A stretch of DNA of 64,000 nt from Magnetovibrio sp. (GTDB taxonomy: Bacteria; Pseudomonadota; Alphaproteobacteria; Rhodospirillales; Magnetovibrionaceae): positions 1 through 64,000 of the forward strand of contig JANQJR010000039.1 of assembly GCA_028281525.1 (NCBI GenBank), given 5' to 3'. The position numbers and the translations under genes were made by a program. The notes under the pieces were generated by a model. The model saw nothing but the letters and a program-made list of their open reading frames with translations. It did no database searches and was not told where the DNA came from. Positions 17,417 to 26,228 of this stretch are shown here, piece by piece; positions within the stretch are counted from its first letter, which is position 1; the number at the start of each line of letters is the position of its first letter.

Positions 17417-17456
17417 AAAAAACACCCGGCACAATCATCTTGTCCCGGGTGCTTCT
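17417..17456. terminator. bidirectional terminator between convergent iron transport genes
   Basis: cacccgg (17423-17429) pairs with ccgggtg (17444-17450). The stem is flanked by an A-run on the left and ctttt-like sequence on the right, so it can end transcription of both the permease and the binding-protein genes. Confidence 0.8.
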
Positions 17457-17478
17457 TTACGAGAATTTGCAGTCAGGC

Positions 17479-18504
17479 TTACTTGTAACCGACGCTGTCA
17501 TAGGTGCGCTGTGCTTGAGCTTGGTTTTCGCCCAGGGCAGAAAGGTTCAAGGTGTCTGAGCGGAAGATGCCCAGTTTGGCGACGCTTTCGGAAAGGCCAA
17601 CACCCATCACAGCCGGATATTCATCATTCCCGGCAGAGAAGTATCGCTGAGCTTCGTCACTCGCCAGATACTCCATGAATTTGATGGCGTTTTCTTTGTT
17701 GGGGGCGGTTTTCACGATGCCAGCACCGGAAATGTTGGCGTGCGCTCCGGTGGTGGCTTGGTTCGGGAAGACCCAGCCGATACGGCTCATGGCGGCTTTA
17801 TCCAGGCCGCTCACATCTTTGCGGAGCGCCCGGGCGAAATAGTATGTGTTGGACACACCGATTGCGCACTCACCGGAGGCGATGGCGCGCAGCTGGTCGG
17901 TGTCGCCGCCTTGCGGATCGCGGGCACGGTTGCTCCAAACCCCTTCGGCCCATTTCTTGGCTCCGTCTTCGCCTTTGTGTGCGATCATGGACGCCATCAG
18001 AGACAACATATAAATGTTGCCGGAAGAGCGGGTGCAGACCATGCCCTTGAATTTCGGGTCGGCCAAATCCGCGTAGCTCGTGAGGTCTTGCGGGTTCACT
18101 TTGTCCTTATCGAAGAAAATGATGCGAATGCGCTGGGAGAACCCGTACCACTTGCCATCGGGATGGCGCAGCCATTCCGGCACACGGTTTTTCAGATAGT
18201 CGGATTGAGCGGTTTGCAAAATACCGGCCTGATCCGCACGCCACAGACGACCTGCATCCACGGTCAGCAGAACGTCCGCTGGGCTATTGGCGCCTTCCGA
18301 CTTGATCCGTTCGATAAGCGCATCAGCCTTGCCTTCGATACGATTGATTTTAATACCGGTTTTTTTCTCGAAATTGGAATAAAGACGCTCATCGGTATCG
18401 TAGTGACGCGAAGAGTAGAGATTGATCTCACCCGACGCATGGGCCTGCCCGACAGCCAACATCGCGCCAACCGTTGCTAAGCCAAAAAGTCTTCCGAACT
18501 TCAT
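17479..18504 (-). CDS. fbpA: Fe(III) ABC transporter periplasmic binding protein
   Basis: 341 residues from ATG 18504, preceded by ggagac at 5 bases; an open frame 10 codons longer lacks a ribosome site. A signal peptide ends in Gln-Ala-His-Ala before SGEINLYSSRHYDTDE, the typical start of FutA/FbpA-type proteins. The adjacent tyrosines in SNTYYFAR are the usual pair that coordinates ferric iron. It delivers Fe(III) to the convergent permease. The promoter region carries a strong Fur-box match at 18610-18628, about 106 bases upstream of the start. Confidence 0.93.
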   Translation of the reverse strand: MKFGRLFGLATVGAMLAVGQAHASGEINLYSSRHYDTDERLYSNFEKKTGIKINRIEGKADALIERIKSEGANSPADVLLTVDAGRLWRADQAGILQTAQSDYLKNRVPEWLRHPDGKWYGFSQRIRIIFFDKDKVNPQDLTSYADLADPKFKGMVCTRSSGNIYMLSLMASMIAHKGEDGAKKWAEGVWSNRARDPQGGDTDQLRAIASGECAIGVSNTYYFARALRKDVSGLDKAAMSRIGWVFPNQATTGAHANISGAGIVKTAPNKENAIKFMEYLASDEAQRYFSAGNDEYPAVMGVGLSESVAKLGIFRSDTLNLSALGENQAQAQRTYDSVGYK

Positions 18505-18609
18505 TTCAGTCTCCAGTGTTTGTTTCGTGTTCAAATGCTTGCTTCGTGTGTGTGTTGGCCACCCTGTGGTTTTTGGCCGAACAGTTTAACCATGCGCGTG
18601 CACATTAAT

Positions 18610-18628
18610 GAGAATGAAAGTCATTATC
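18610..18628. promoter_or_regulatory. Fur box controlling the iron binding-protein gene
   Basis: gagaatgaaagtcattatc matches 16 of 19 positions of gataatgataatcattatc. This is the best Fur-box match in the window. It lies upstream of the binding-protein gene on the minus strand, where Fe-Fur would block transcription. Confidence 0.75.
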
Positions 18629-18670
18629 AACAAAGATTTTGAAATTTCCAATGTGGCCGTGCCGCAGAAC

Positions 18671-18870
18671 CGCTTTGCAAAGATATCGGCGTGTTTTGAC
18701 CCATGGCATCGCGCGGCCGAACTTCGTTGTCGTCTCAATGCCATGGAGCACCATGGCCGACCATCGATGAGGCCGCGCATAGGGTGGGCTATAAGAGCGC
18801 AGTGAATTTGTCGACGGCGTTCAAAAAAATCCCAGGATGCGAGCCATCTGAACACGAAACATCCGTATAG
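18671..18870 (+). pseudogene. C-terminal remnant of an AraC-family regulator
   Basis: One frame gives ELRCRLNAMEHHGRP and then, after a one-base shift, IDEAAHRVGYKSAVNLSTAF with KKIPGCEPSEH and a stop at 18868-18870. The second part is the classical second helix-turn-helix of AraC regulators (IxEIAxxVGYxSxxxFSxAFKKxxGxxPSEY), the first the connecting helix. The N-terminal domain is missing and the frame is broken, so it is not functional. Its place between Fur-controlled iron genes suggests a former siderophore-type AraC activator. Confidence 0.75.
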
Positions 18871-18927
18871 CCGTGAAATAGCCTCCTTCAAGGACGTGTC
18901 TGAAGCTCCCCCGGGCGTGCCTCTTCG

Positions 18928-19377
18928 TCAGTTTTGCTCTTCGTCCGCGTCGTTGCGTGCATCCAGGGGAACGGCAAAGAGCTCCATCTTATGGCCCACG
19001 AGGCGGTATCCCAATTCCGCGGCAACTTGTTCCTGCAGCGCTTCAAGCTCTTGATTGTAGAATTCAATGACCTTGCCGGAGTTGACATCGATCATATGAT
19101 CGTGATGTTCGCTCCCCGCCTCTTCATAGTGTGCCCGGCCGTCACCAAAATCATGGCGTTCCAAAATGCCGGCCTCTTCGAATAGGCGAACGGTGCGGTA
19201 GACGGTTGCGATGGCGATGCTCGGATCCTGCGCATTGGCAAGACGATGCAGCTCCTCAACATCCAGATGGTCCGTTGTGTTGGACAGAATACGCGCAACA
19301 ACCCGGCGCTGACTGGTCATCATCATGCCGCTCTTTTGGCAAGCTTCTTCAATGCGTGAGACGTGTTCTGAAGACAT
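18928..19377 (-). CDS. fur: ferric uptake regulator (Fur/Mur type)
   Basis: 149 residues from ATG 19377; an open frame 23 codons longer has no ribosome site. The N-terminal winged helix includes MTSQRRVVARIL and the recognition helix IAIATVYRTVRLFEEAG. The metal site HHDHMIDVNSGKVIEF keeps the histidines but has Asp/Val and Ser/Gly where enteric Fur has the CxxC pair, as in alphaproteobacterial Fur/Mur proteins. It should repress iron (or manganese) transport genes when metal is bound; the adjacent iron transporter with Fur boxes is the obvious target. A Fur-box-like site 215 bases upstream may allow autoregulation. Confidence 0.92.
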   Translation of the reverse strand: MSSEHVSRIEEACQKSGMMMTSQRRVVARILSNTTDHLDVEELHRLANAQDPSIAIATVYRTVRLFEEAGILERHDFGDGRAHYEEAGSEHHDHMIDVNSGKVIEFYNQELEALQEQVAAELGYRLVGHKMELFAVPLDARNDADEEQN

Positions 19378-20560
19378 AGTTTTTCCCAGTATGAGTTTGA
19401 TGCGCCACGCCCTGAAATACCGACATGCCCCCTGTTGGGGCCTCATCTATCGTTTCATGTCCTTGGCGCAAGATTAAGATATCCACTCTCGCTATTGTGG
19501 GTTTTACATTTACGCGCGCGCCGTGTTTTCTTTTGTCAGAACAGCCAGCGCGCAAAACACCAAAGGCTTCATATTGCGAACAACCATCATAAGCTAATGA
19601 GAATCATTCGCATTTATTGCGGTGGATGTCAAATGGCGTTTAACTTGACGATGAGAATTGGCTCCGGGGGCGAAATCGGCCCTATCCGGACATCAGACCA
19701 ACGCCCGCGCGCGAACCTGTATGACCTGCACGCAGGCTATCCGCCCGTGCGCGGGATTTCGGCTCAGAATTCGGATGAGAACAGGCCGTTGGCGCGCTTT
19801 CTTCACGTCTCCGGGTTTTTGAAAGTTTTCTGATCTTTCGAGCCCATTGTGAATCCCACGGACCGTTCTCAGAGCATCAGACATGTCCACTCTTCTTAAT
19901 CATGAGCGACTGGAAAGCGCGGGTTGCTCAAAAATACATTTTTGATCCGATGCAGATATTGAATGCGGTCTTATTCAATGCGTCGTTTGATTGGAAGCAT
20001 CGCATAAACCCATGCTTCGTACGTCAACGTGGCTTTAGCCATTGTTCTTCATGAGACTCGTTGAGCCAGCCTTGACGTGCTCCTCGTTGCGGAATCGTGT
20101 GATTGAGAGAATCTCTGGAAATTATCAAATTATATGATTACTATAATAGGTAAAATATAGAAACATCACCACCACCATAGAATTCATTTATCATAAGGTG
20201 TTAAGATAACTAATATTCTTCCATAGGATGCGATATCTGAAGGAGAGAGATTTGGTCGTCGTTTGGCTATGGCAACTGGGCACGAACCCTTACCGGCACG
20301 GCCGGGGCAATCCGCCTCATCGGTGCTGGGGCAGTACATTTGGCCGGTTTCGAAGCTTCAAGCGGCCCGAAGACGTTCGAAGGTACGGCGGACTTTTCAC
20401 GGCGGGAAACGCTCACCAAGGCGGTCAGGCTATGCGTTTTCAAAGATTTGGACTTGGACTGATCGCGCGCAGTCGATGAGTGATGGGGTTGGAAAAGGCC
20501 AGTAACCAAGGGAAGGCAAACGCAACAGAAGGGGGGCGGAAAGAATAAGAGGAAGACCAA
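19378..20560. other. gene-poor region between fur and the signalling island
   Basis: Almost 1.2 kb without a supported gene. It contains a Fur-box-like site at 19593-19611, a fragment near 19815-19835 resembling part of the dispersed repeat (tttttgaaag-ttt-ctgat), and a strongly AT-rich segment at about 20110-20225. Between 20228 and 20520 three frames are open on the + strand, but none has both a convincing start and protein-like composition; one lacks any start codon. Gene remnants are possible. Confidence 0.45.
19593..19611. promoter_or_regulatory. orphan Fur-box-like site
   Basis: gctaatgagaatcattcgc matches 15 of 19 positions of the Fur consensus with an intact TGA.AATCATT core. It is 215 bases upstream of fur and has no intact gene to its right, so it is either the fur promoter site or what is left of a lost iron gene. 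Confidence 0.6.
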
Positions 20561-20923
20561 ATGAAAAAGGTACTGGTCGTCGAAGACGATGGGGATGTGC
20601 GTGAATTCATTGAAGTTGTCCTGAGTACTCTGGGGTATGAGACGCGCCTCGCAGAGCGCGGCGAAGCCGGTTTGCATATCGCGCAGCGTGAGCATCCGGA
20701 CCTGATTCTCACCGATGAACAATTGCCCGGCATGCGGGGGGTGGAGATGCTTCAGCGCCTCCGCGCAGCGGGCGACAGCACACCGGCCATCGTCATGTCG
20801 GGGCGGAGCGTGCCCATTCCTCCCGAAGTCGCCGCGGGTTTCCTAAGCAAACCTTTCAGCAGTGACGGGCTCTCCGCTGCAGTCCAGGAACTGCTCGACA
20901 GGGCTGCCGAACGGAGGCGCTGA
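20561..20923 (+). CDS. single-domain response regulator
   Basis: 120 residues, one receiver (REC) domain and nothing else. VVEDDGD supplies the acidic pocket, the phospho-acceptor Asp is in DLILTDEQLPGMRG (about residue 52), Ser stands in the MSGRS position and Lys in FLSKPF. A ggaaga site precedes the ATG. The stop and the next ATG share a base (TGATG at 20921-20925), so it is made together with the large hybrid kinase and may act as its phosphate shuttle or sink. Confidence 0.88.
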   Translation: MKKVLVVEDDGDVREFIEVVLSTLGYETRLAERGEAGLHIAQREHPDLILTDEQLPGMRGVEMLQRLRAAGDSTPAIVMSGRSVPIPPEVAAGFLSKPFSSDGLSAAVQELLDRAAERRR

Positions 20924-23900
20924 TGAGCGGCGAGATGAGCAACAAGGCGTCGACGCGCGTGCTCGTTATCGATGATGATCCACACTTCACGGCCACGTGC
21001 CTTGACCACCTGTCCGGATTGGGTTACCGCGCGCGCGCCGCGCATGACATCCAGGAAGCGCTCACGGTTCTGACGGAACTGGACGACATCGCCGTTGTGC
21101 TCCTTGATCCCTATCTTTCCGAAAAAACGGACGGCAGAGATGTATGCCGCCGTATTCACGAACAGCGCCCGAAACTCCCGATCATACTGACGACAGATGC
21201 GCGCGATGTGAGCGACTGGCAGGACCTCATCGCCGAAGGGTGTTCAGGGTTTGTGTCCAAGAAGCCTTTTTCGCCGGATGTTCTGAGCTTTGAGATACGC
21301 CGTGCGCTCGAAGGGGCACAGCTGCAAAAAGAGCACGATCATGCCCAGCGCGCGTACGTCAAGAAAGCCGGAACCATGATGGCCGTCTTCGCGACCGTTC
21401 CTCAAGGGATTATCCTGACGGATGACCGGGGAATCATCACGCACGTCAACCCGGCATGCGAGGATATATTTGGCTACCTTGTGGGGGAGCTTGTAGGGCG
21501 TGATGTTTCCATCCTGATCCCCAGTGGCCGGGTGGACGATCATGCTGCGCACGTTTCAGCCTTTGAACAGGGCAGCTTCAGCACTTTTATTCACAGAACC
21601 AGAATCGAGCAAGTCCAGCGCAAGTCGGGCGAAACCTTTCCGATCGAACTCAGGGTCGTCGAAACCACGATTGACGGCAAACCCGGCTTTCTGGCCAGTT
21701 GCCAGGACATCACCGCCCGCATCCGCACCGAGCACGAGCTCGAAAACAAAGTCGAAGCGCTCCAGGAAATACTCCATAAAAAAGGCAAGGCCGCCGGAAC
21801 TGTCGAGCGCGTGAGACGTGCGCTGATCGGCCGGACATCGATCGCACTGCTTGTCATGGGGTTCGGTCTGGCGGCGGCGAGCATCTTGCCGCTGCGTCAC
21901 GATCTCCAACTCAAGAACGAGGCGGAAGTCCGCTTTATCGTCGATGAGCGTGTAACCGCGATCAATCAATTTTTCTCGAAGATCAAGACGGTGGCCGAAC
22001 AAGTTGCCACCCGAACCGAGGCGCGCAGGCAACTCATACGTTTCAACAAAGGGGAAATCGATAACGCGGAGCTTGTCGCGAACTCGCAGCATATCTTGCA
22101 AGATGCCCTGGAAAGCTCTGAAGATCTCGTCAGTATCACGCGTCTCGACCATGAAGGCAAATTGGTCCTGGCCGTGGGGGCGCCGGTTTCAAGGCCGTTG
22201 CTGGCACGCCTCGATCACCAACATGCATCGATGCATATTCACGATCCGATTCTGGTCGAGGATGGACGGTATATTGCCGTGACCGCGCATATCATCGACC
22301 GGGAACAGGGTTTCGTCGGCAAAGACTTGTTTCTGTTTCGCACCGACGATCTGCGCGCGATTGTCGAAGACGATGTCGGATTGGCGCGGACGGGCGAGAT
22401 CGCGTTGGTGCACCAGCACGACGGAGAGTTTGCTTCCATATTCTCGACACAAAATCAGTCCGGGTTGGAGATGTTCGCACCGGTGTTGACCGACTTCCAG
22501 GCGGGTGCGTTTCGGGTCGATCAAACCCGTCACGATGCCTGCCCGGGGTGCGTGGTGGCCATACGAGAACTTTCAGAGCATGACTGGTATCTGGTCTTCA
22601 ATATGCAGGTGGATGAGTTCAACAGCCTCATCGATGCGACGGTTGGGCGGGTCGTCCTGATCGTTCTGGCAATCATCACCCTTGGTATGGCGGGTGTCTA
22701 TGTTTTGACCTATCCGTTGCTGCGGTCTCTCTCTTCCGAACTGCAAGAACGGATTCGGGCCGAGGCGATTTCTCAGCGCAACGCAAACATGTACCGTTCG
22801 CTTTTTGAAGGCGCGGGCGACGGTATTTTTTTGGTCGATCCGAAAGATCAGAAATTTATCGAGGTCAATGAGATTGCCTGCAGTCGTCTCGGCTACACGC
22901 GCGACGAACTGCTCCGGATGGGGCCGGTGGATATTGCCGATCCTCAACAGGGTGTCGATCCCATCGTGATCATTCAGGCCTTGCAAGAGAGTGGAAGCCA
23001 CACTTTTGAGCATGTGCATCGTTGCAAGGACGGAAGCACTATGCCGGTGGAAATCACCGCGTCCTTGGTGCAATGGGATGAACGGCGTGTCGTTCAAAGC
23101 GTTGTGCGTGACGTCACCGCGCGCAAGGCTGCGGAAGACAGGCTGCGCAGAAGCGAAGCGCAGCTCAGCATGTCCCAAGCCATTTCTCATTTGGGGAGCT
23201 GGGAGTGGACCATCGACGACGATATCCTGGTTTGGTCGGATGAAATGTACCGCGTCTTCGGCTATGAGCCGGGCGAGGTCATACCAACCTATAAGGGGCT
23301 GTTCTGCAACGCCGTTCCGTTCGACGACCTTATCCGCATAGAGGAAGCCCTGGATGAGAGTATGAAAACAGGCCAGACCTACCATATTGAGCATCGCATC
23401 ATACGGCCCAATGGGGCGTTACGCTGGGTCGAAGAACGGGCGCAACTCGAAACCGACAGTGAAGGGCAGCCGTACCGTTTCCATGGAACGGGAATGGACA
23501 TTACGGAACGCAAGCTGTCTGAAAAAGCCGTGAGAGACAGTGAAGCCATGTTGCGCGAGGTGGTAAACCTTGCGCAGGTTGTCATCGCGGTGAAGGATGA
23601 GGAAGGATGTTACCTGTTCGCCAACGCCTATATGGCCGACCTCTACGGTATGCGCCCGGAAGAGTTGGAGGGTAAACGGCAGGCGGATCTGCATCCGGTT
23701 CCTGAGCAACTCGCCGACTTTAAGACAGCCGATCGGCAAGCCCTGTACGATGGTGCGACGGTCGTCATTCACGAAGAGACCTTCACCGATATCCGGGAGC
23801 AGAAGCACATCCTGACCACCACCAAGATGGGGCTGCGCTGGAAAGGCATACCCGCGACCTTGGTCGTGGCGCTCGACATCACGGACCGCGTTGAAGCGGA

Positions 23901-24681
23901 ACACAAACAACGCGTGGCCGAGGTTATGGCGCATGCCGCCGAGGAGGCCAGCCGCCTCCAAAACACGTTCCTCTCGGCCATGAGCCACGAACTGCGCACG
24001 CCTTTGACCACCATTCTCGGCTTTCCACCGATCTTGGAAATGACGATTTCCGGTGAAATCGCAAAAATCAAAGACGGGCGGATGCCGGATGACAAGAAGC
24101 TTGCCGAAGTCCTTGGCTTGGTTTTGCGCATTGAGGAGCGTGGCGAACGGCTGCTTGCGCTTATCAACGACATTCTCGATATGGCGAAAGCTGAAGCGGG
24201 CGAGCTTCGGCTGCAGCCGGAAGCGCTGGTTGCGGAGCCTGTCATCCGCAGCGAACTCGACGGGCTTCAGACACAAGCTGCCGCAAAGGGTCTGCATCTG
24301 GACATCGACGTCGAACCGGGGTTGGTCGTACAGGCCGATCCACACCGGCTGCGGCAGATTGTGACCAATCTCGTCGGCAATGCATTGAAGTTCACGGAAA
24401 AAGGTGGCGTGACGTTAACCGCGCGGCGGGACGGGCGTTTTGGCGTCTTCACCGTGCACGACACCGGCATCGGAATCGCCGACGGCGATCTCGATGCGGT
24501 GTTCGACAAATTTCATCAAGTCGGAGACCGTACCAGGCAACTGGTGGGCACGGGCCTGGGTCTCGCCATTTGCCGGGAACTCGTACAGCGACACGGCGGC
24601 ACGATCCATGCCGAAAGCACGCTCGGTCAGGGTTCGGAATTCATCTTCCAAATCCCCATTCCCCAACAAGAAGGAGAGTGA
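20923..24681 (+). CDS. hybrid sensor histidine kinase: REC-PAS-TM-sensor-TM-PAS-PAS-PAS-HisKA-HATPase
   Basis: 1252 residues. Order: REC at about 9-130 (Asp near 61 in VVLLDPYLS, which lacks the usual basic context; Lys in VSKKPF), PAS at 145-268, TM at 305-323, an extracytoplasmic region of about 250 residues probably of Cache type, TM at 574-592, three PAS domains at about 622-735, 742-862 and 869-989, HisKA with the H-box SAMSHELRTPLTTI (His about 1022), and HATPase with NLVGNALKFTEKGG, DTGIGIADGD and GTGLGLAI. A REC and PAS placed in front of the membrane part is unusual; the N-terminus must stay in the cytoplasm. It lies in a run of six signalling genes with gaps of a few bases. Confidence 0.92.
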   Translation: MSGEMSNKASTRVLVIDDDPHFTATCLDHLSGLGYRARAAHDIQEALTVLTELDDIAVVLLDPYLSEKTDGRDVCRRIHEQRPKLPIILTTDARDVSDWQDLIAEGCSGFVSKKPFSPDVLSFEIRRALEGAQLQKEHDHAQRAYVKKAGTMMAVFATVPQGIILTDDRGIITHVNPACEDIFGYLVGELVGRDVSILIPSGRVDDHAAHVSAFEQGSFSTFIHRTRIEQVQRKSGETFPIELRVVETTIDGKPGFLASCQDITARIRTEHELENKVEALQEILHKKGKAAGTVERVRRALIGRTSIALLVMGFGLAAASILPLRHDLQLKNEAEVRFIVDERVTAINQFFSKIKTVAEQVATRTEARRQLIRFNKGEIDNAELVANSQHILQDALESSEDLVSITRLDHEGKLVLAVGAPVSRPLLARLDHQHASMHIHDPILVEDGRYIAVTAHIIDREQGFVGKDLFLFRTDDLRAIVEDDVGLARTGEIALVHQHDGEFASIFSTQNQSGLEMFAPVLTDFQAGAFRVDQTRHDACPGCVVAIRELSEHDWYLVFNMQVDEFNSLIDATVGRVVLIVLAIITLGMAGVYVLTYPLLRSLSSELQERIRAEAISQRNANMYRSLFEGAGDGIFLVDPKDQKFIEVNEIACSRLGYTRDELLRMGPVDIADPQQGVDPIVIIQALQESGSHTFEHVHRCKDGSTMPVEITASLVQWDERRVVQSVVRDVTARKAAEDRLRRSEAQLSMSQAISHLGSWEWTIDDDILVWSDEMYRVFGYEPGEVIPTYKGLFCNAVPFDDLIRIEEALDESMKTGQTYHIEHRIIRPNGALRWVEERAQLETDSEGQPYRFHGTGMDITERKLSEKAVRDSEAMLREVVNLAQVVIAVKDEEGCYLFANAYMADLYGMRPEELEGKRQADLHPVPEQLADFKTADRQALYDGATVVIHEETFTDIREQKHILTTTKMGLRWKGIPATLVVALDITDRVEAEHKQRVAEVMAHAAEEASRLQNTFLSAMSHELRTPLTTILGFPPILEMTISGEIAKIKDGRMPDDKKLAEVLGLVLRIEERGERLLALINDILDMAKAEAGELRLQPEALVAEPVIRSELDGLQTQAAAKGLHLDIDVEPGLVVQADPHRLRQIVTNLVGNALKFTEKGGVTLTARRDGRFGVFTVHDTGIGIADGDLDAVFDKFHQVGDRTRQLVGTGLGLAICRELVQRHGGTIHAESTLGQGSEFIFQIPIPQQEGE

Positions 24682-24684
24682 GTC

Positions 24685-25047
24685 ATGGCGCGAATACTCA
24701 TGGCAGAAGACGATCGGGACACCCAGACGGCGGCGAGGATGTATCTCGCGCACGTAAGCGGTCATGATCTCACCATCGTGGGAAACGGACGCGCTGCGGT
24801 CGAAGCGGCCCTCGCGGGAAATTTCGATTTGATTCTCATGGATATCCACATGCCGGAGATGGATGGCTACGAGGCCATACGTACGCTCCGCGCGCAAGGT
24901 TACACGGGCATGATCCAAGCTCTTACCGCTTCGGTCATGGCCGATGAACAGGGGCACGCCATCGATGCGGGCGCCGACGGTGTTCTCTCGAAGCCCATCA
25001 AGCGCGGCTTCGATCAGGAGATCGCAAAAATCCTGAAGGGAGTTTAA
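24685..25047 (+). CDS. single-domain response regulator
   Basis: 120 residues, one REC domain closest to those attached to hybrid kinases: MAEDDRD pocket, phospho-acceptor in DLILMDIHMPEMDGYEA (about residue 52), ALTAS for the Thr and VLSKPI for the Lys. It starts 3 bases after the large hybrid kinase, with aaggaga upstream. It could be its cognate receiver in trans. Confidence 0.9.
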   Translation: MARILMAEDDRDTQTAARMYLAHVSGHDLTIVGNGRAAVEAALAGNFDLILMDIHMPEMDGYEAIRTLRAQGYTGMIQALTASVMADEQGHAIDAGADGVLSKPIKRGFDQEIAKILKGV

Positions 25048-25050
25048 GTC

Positions 25051-26214
25051 ATGGGGCGATGCACCACCGAATGCGAGGTCACGGACATCTGTGCATGTAA
25101 ACAGACGGATCCGGCCACGATCCTTGTCGTCGACGATGACGAAACTATTTGTTTTTTGATCAAGCGATTGCTTTCGGAAAGAGGGCACGCGGTTCTCACC
25201 GCGGGTTCCATCCGCGAGGCCCTTGACACCATTCATGGCATTCATATCGAGTTGGTTTTGCTTGATGAGAATCTGCCCGATGGTCGGGGCAGCACCTTTC
25301 TTATGGATACGCAGGGCCAAAGCCGCGTCGATGTTCCCGTCATGATGATGACCGGCGATACCAGGCAAGGCCTTGCCGTGGAGTGCCTGAAGGCCGGAGC
25401 GGTCGATTTCGTGGTCAAGCCGTTCCGTCCGGAACTGCTGCCGACTCTGGTCGACCGTGTGCTCGAAACCGTGCGACTGGAACGTGAACGCGACGAAATT
25501 CGGGTCCGAGCCGAGGCGGCGGAAACGGCCAATCAGATGAAATCCGAATTTCTCTCCTTGATTAGCCACGAATTTCGCACGCCGCTGACTTCGGTCTTTG
25601 CTCTTGAGCAATTGATCGGAGATTCTGAACTGCTTGTGGAGAGCGGAGAAGAAATGATCCAGCGTGCCGTGGTTGCGGCCGAGCGCATGGAGCACATGAC
25701 GGACCGTGCGCTGAAAATCGCTCAGATTCGGGATAAACGGCTCCAGCCGACGCTCACCCGGATCAATTTAAGGGAAGTTTTTGACGTTGTCGGAGCCGAA
25801 TTTGAAGGTGCGACGAAGGAGAAGGAACTTACGTTCAGCGTCAAAATCGAAAACGACACCTTGCTTGTCGATGCAGATTTCGATTGGCTGGCCGAAGCGA
25901 TGGAAGTTCTGCTGAGTAATGCCGTCCGCTTTACTGAGCGGGGCAGCATTTCTATTTCCCTGCTCGATCGGGGCAATTTGGCCATCATAGAGGTCGCCGA
26001 TACGGGGTGCGGTATCGAATTGGACCGCCTCAACGCAATCTTCGGGCTTTTCACCCAGGCGGACATGTCGAACACGCGCCACTACGGAGGAACAGGCCTC
26101 GGCCTGACTCTGGCTAAGGAGTTGGTCGAGGCCATGGCCGGCGCACTCCATGTCAGCAGCGATGTCGGACATGGCAGCCGTTTCACCATTTCATTGCCAA
26201 AAGCCGCGCAATAA
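25051..26214 (+). CDS. REC-HisKA-HATPase soluble kinase with a Cys-rich N-terminus
   Basis: 387 residues, no membrane segment. A short N-terminal extension holds four cysteines within 13 residues (positions 4, 8, 14 and 16). Then REC at about 22-140 with VVDDDET, phospho-acceptor in LVLLDENLPDGRG and VVKPF; HisKA with LISHEFRTPLTSVF; and HATPase with LLSNAVRFTERG, DTGCGIELD and GTGLGLTLAKEL. It is 3 bases behind the single REC gene, with gaaggga upstream. The cysteines could bind metal or sense redox; this is inference from spacing only. Confidence 0.9.
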   Translation: MGRCTTECEVTDICACKQTDPATILVVDDDETICFLIKRLLSERGHAVLTAGSIREALDTIHGIHIELVLLDENLPDGRGSTFLMDTQGQSRVDVPVMMMTGDTRQGLAVECLKAGAVDFVVKPFRPELLPTLVDRVLETVRLERERDEIRVRAEAAETANQMKSEFLSLISHEFRTPLTSVFALEQLIGDSELLVESGEEMIQRAVVAAERMEHMTDRALKIAQIRDKRLQPTLTRINLREVFDVVGAEFEGATKEKELTFSVKIENDTLLVDADFDWLAEAMEVLLSNAVRFTERGSISISLLDRGNLAIIEVADTGCGIELDRLNAIFGLFTQADMSNTRHYGGTGLGLTLAKELVEAMAGALHVSSDVGHGSRFTISLPKAAQ

Positions 26215-26228
26215 CGGGAAGAAAAACA

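Larger units (their letters stand above)
18505..18927. other. gap between binding-protein gene and fur
   Basis: Holds the promoter region of the binding-protein gene with its Fur box, then the remnant of an AraC-type regulator gene on the + strand. No intact gene is present. Short open frames here (for example 18586-18891 on the minus strand) have no protein-like character. Confidence 0.5.

Noticed and set aside
19435..19833. 132-codon open frame right of fur
   Set aside because: It crosses the fur promoter and the Fur-box-like site, has no ribosome site and shows no recognisable domain.
20228..20520. Three overlapping open frames after an aaggagag site near 20240
   Set aside because: The frame with the most protein-like sequence (LTGTAGAIRLIGAGAV) has no start codon, and the frames with starts are rich in Arg/Pro shadows. 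Kept only as part of the gap description.
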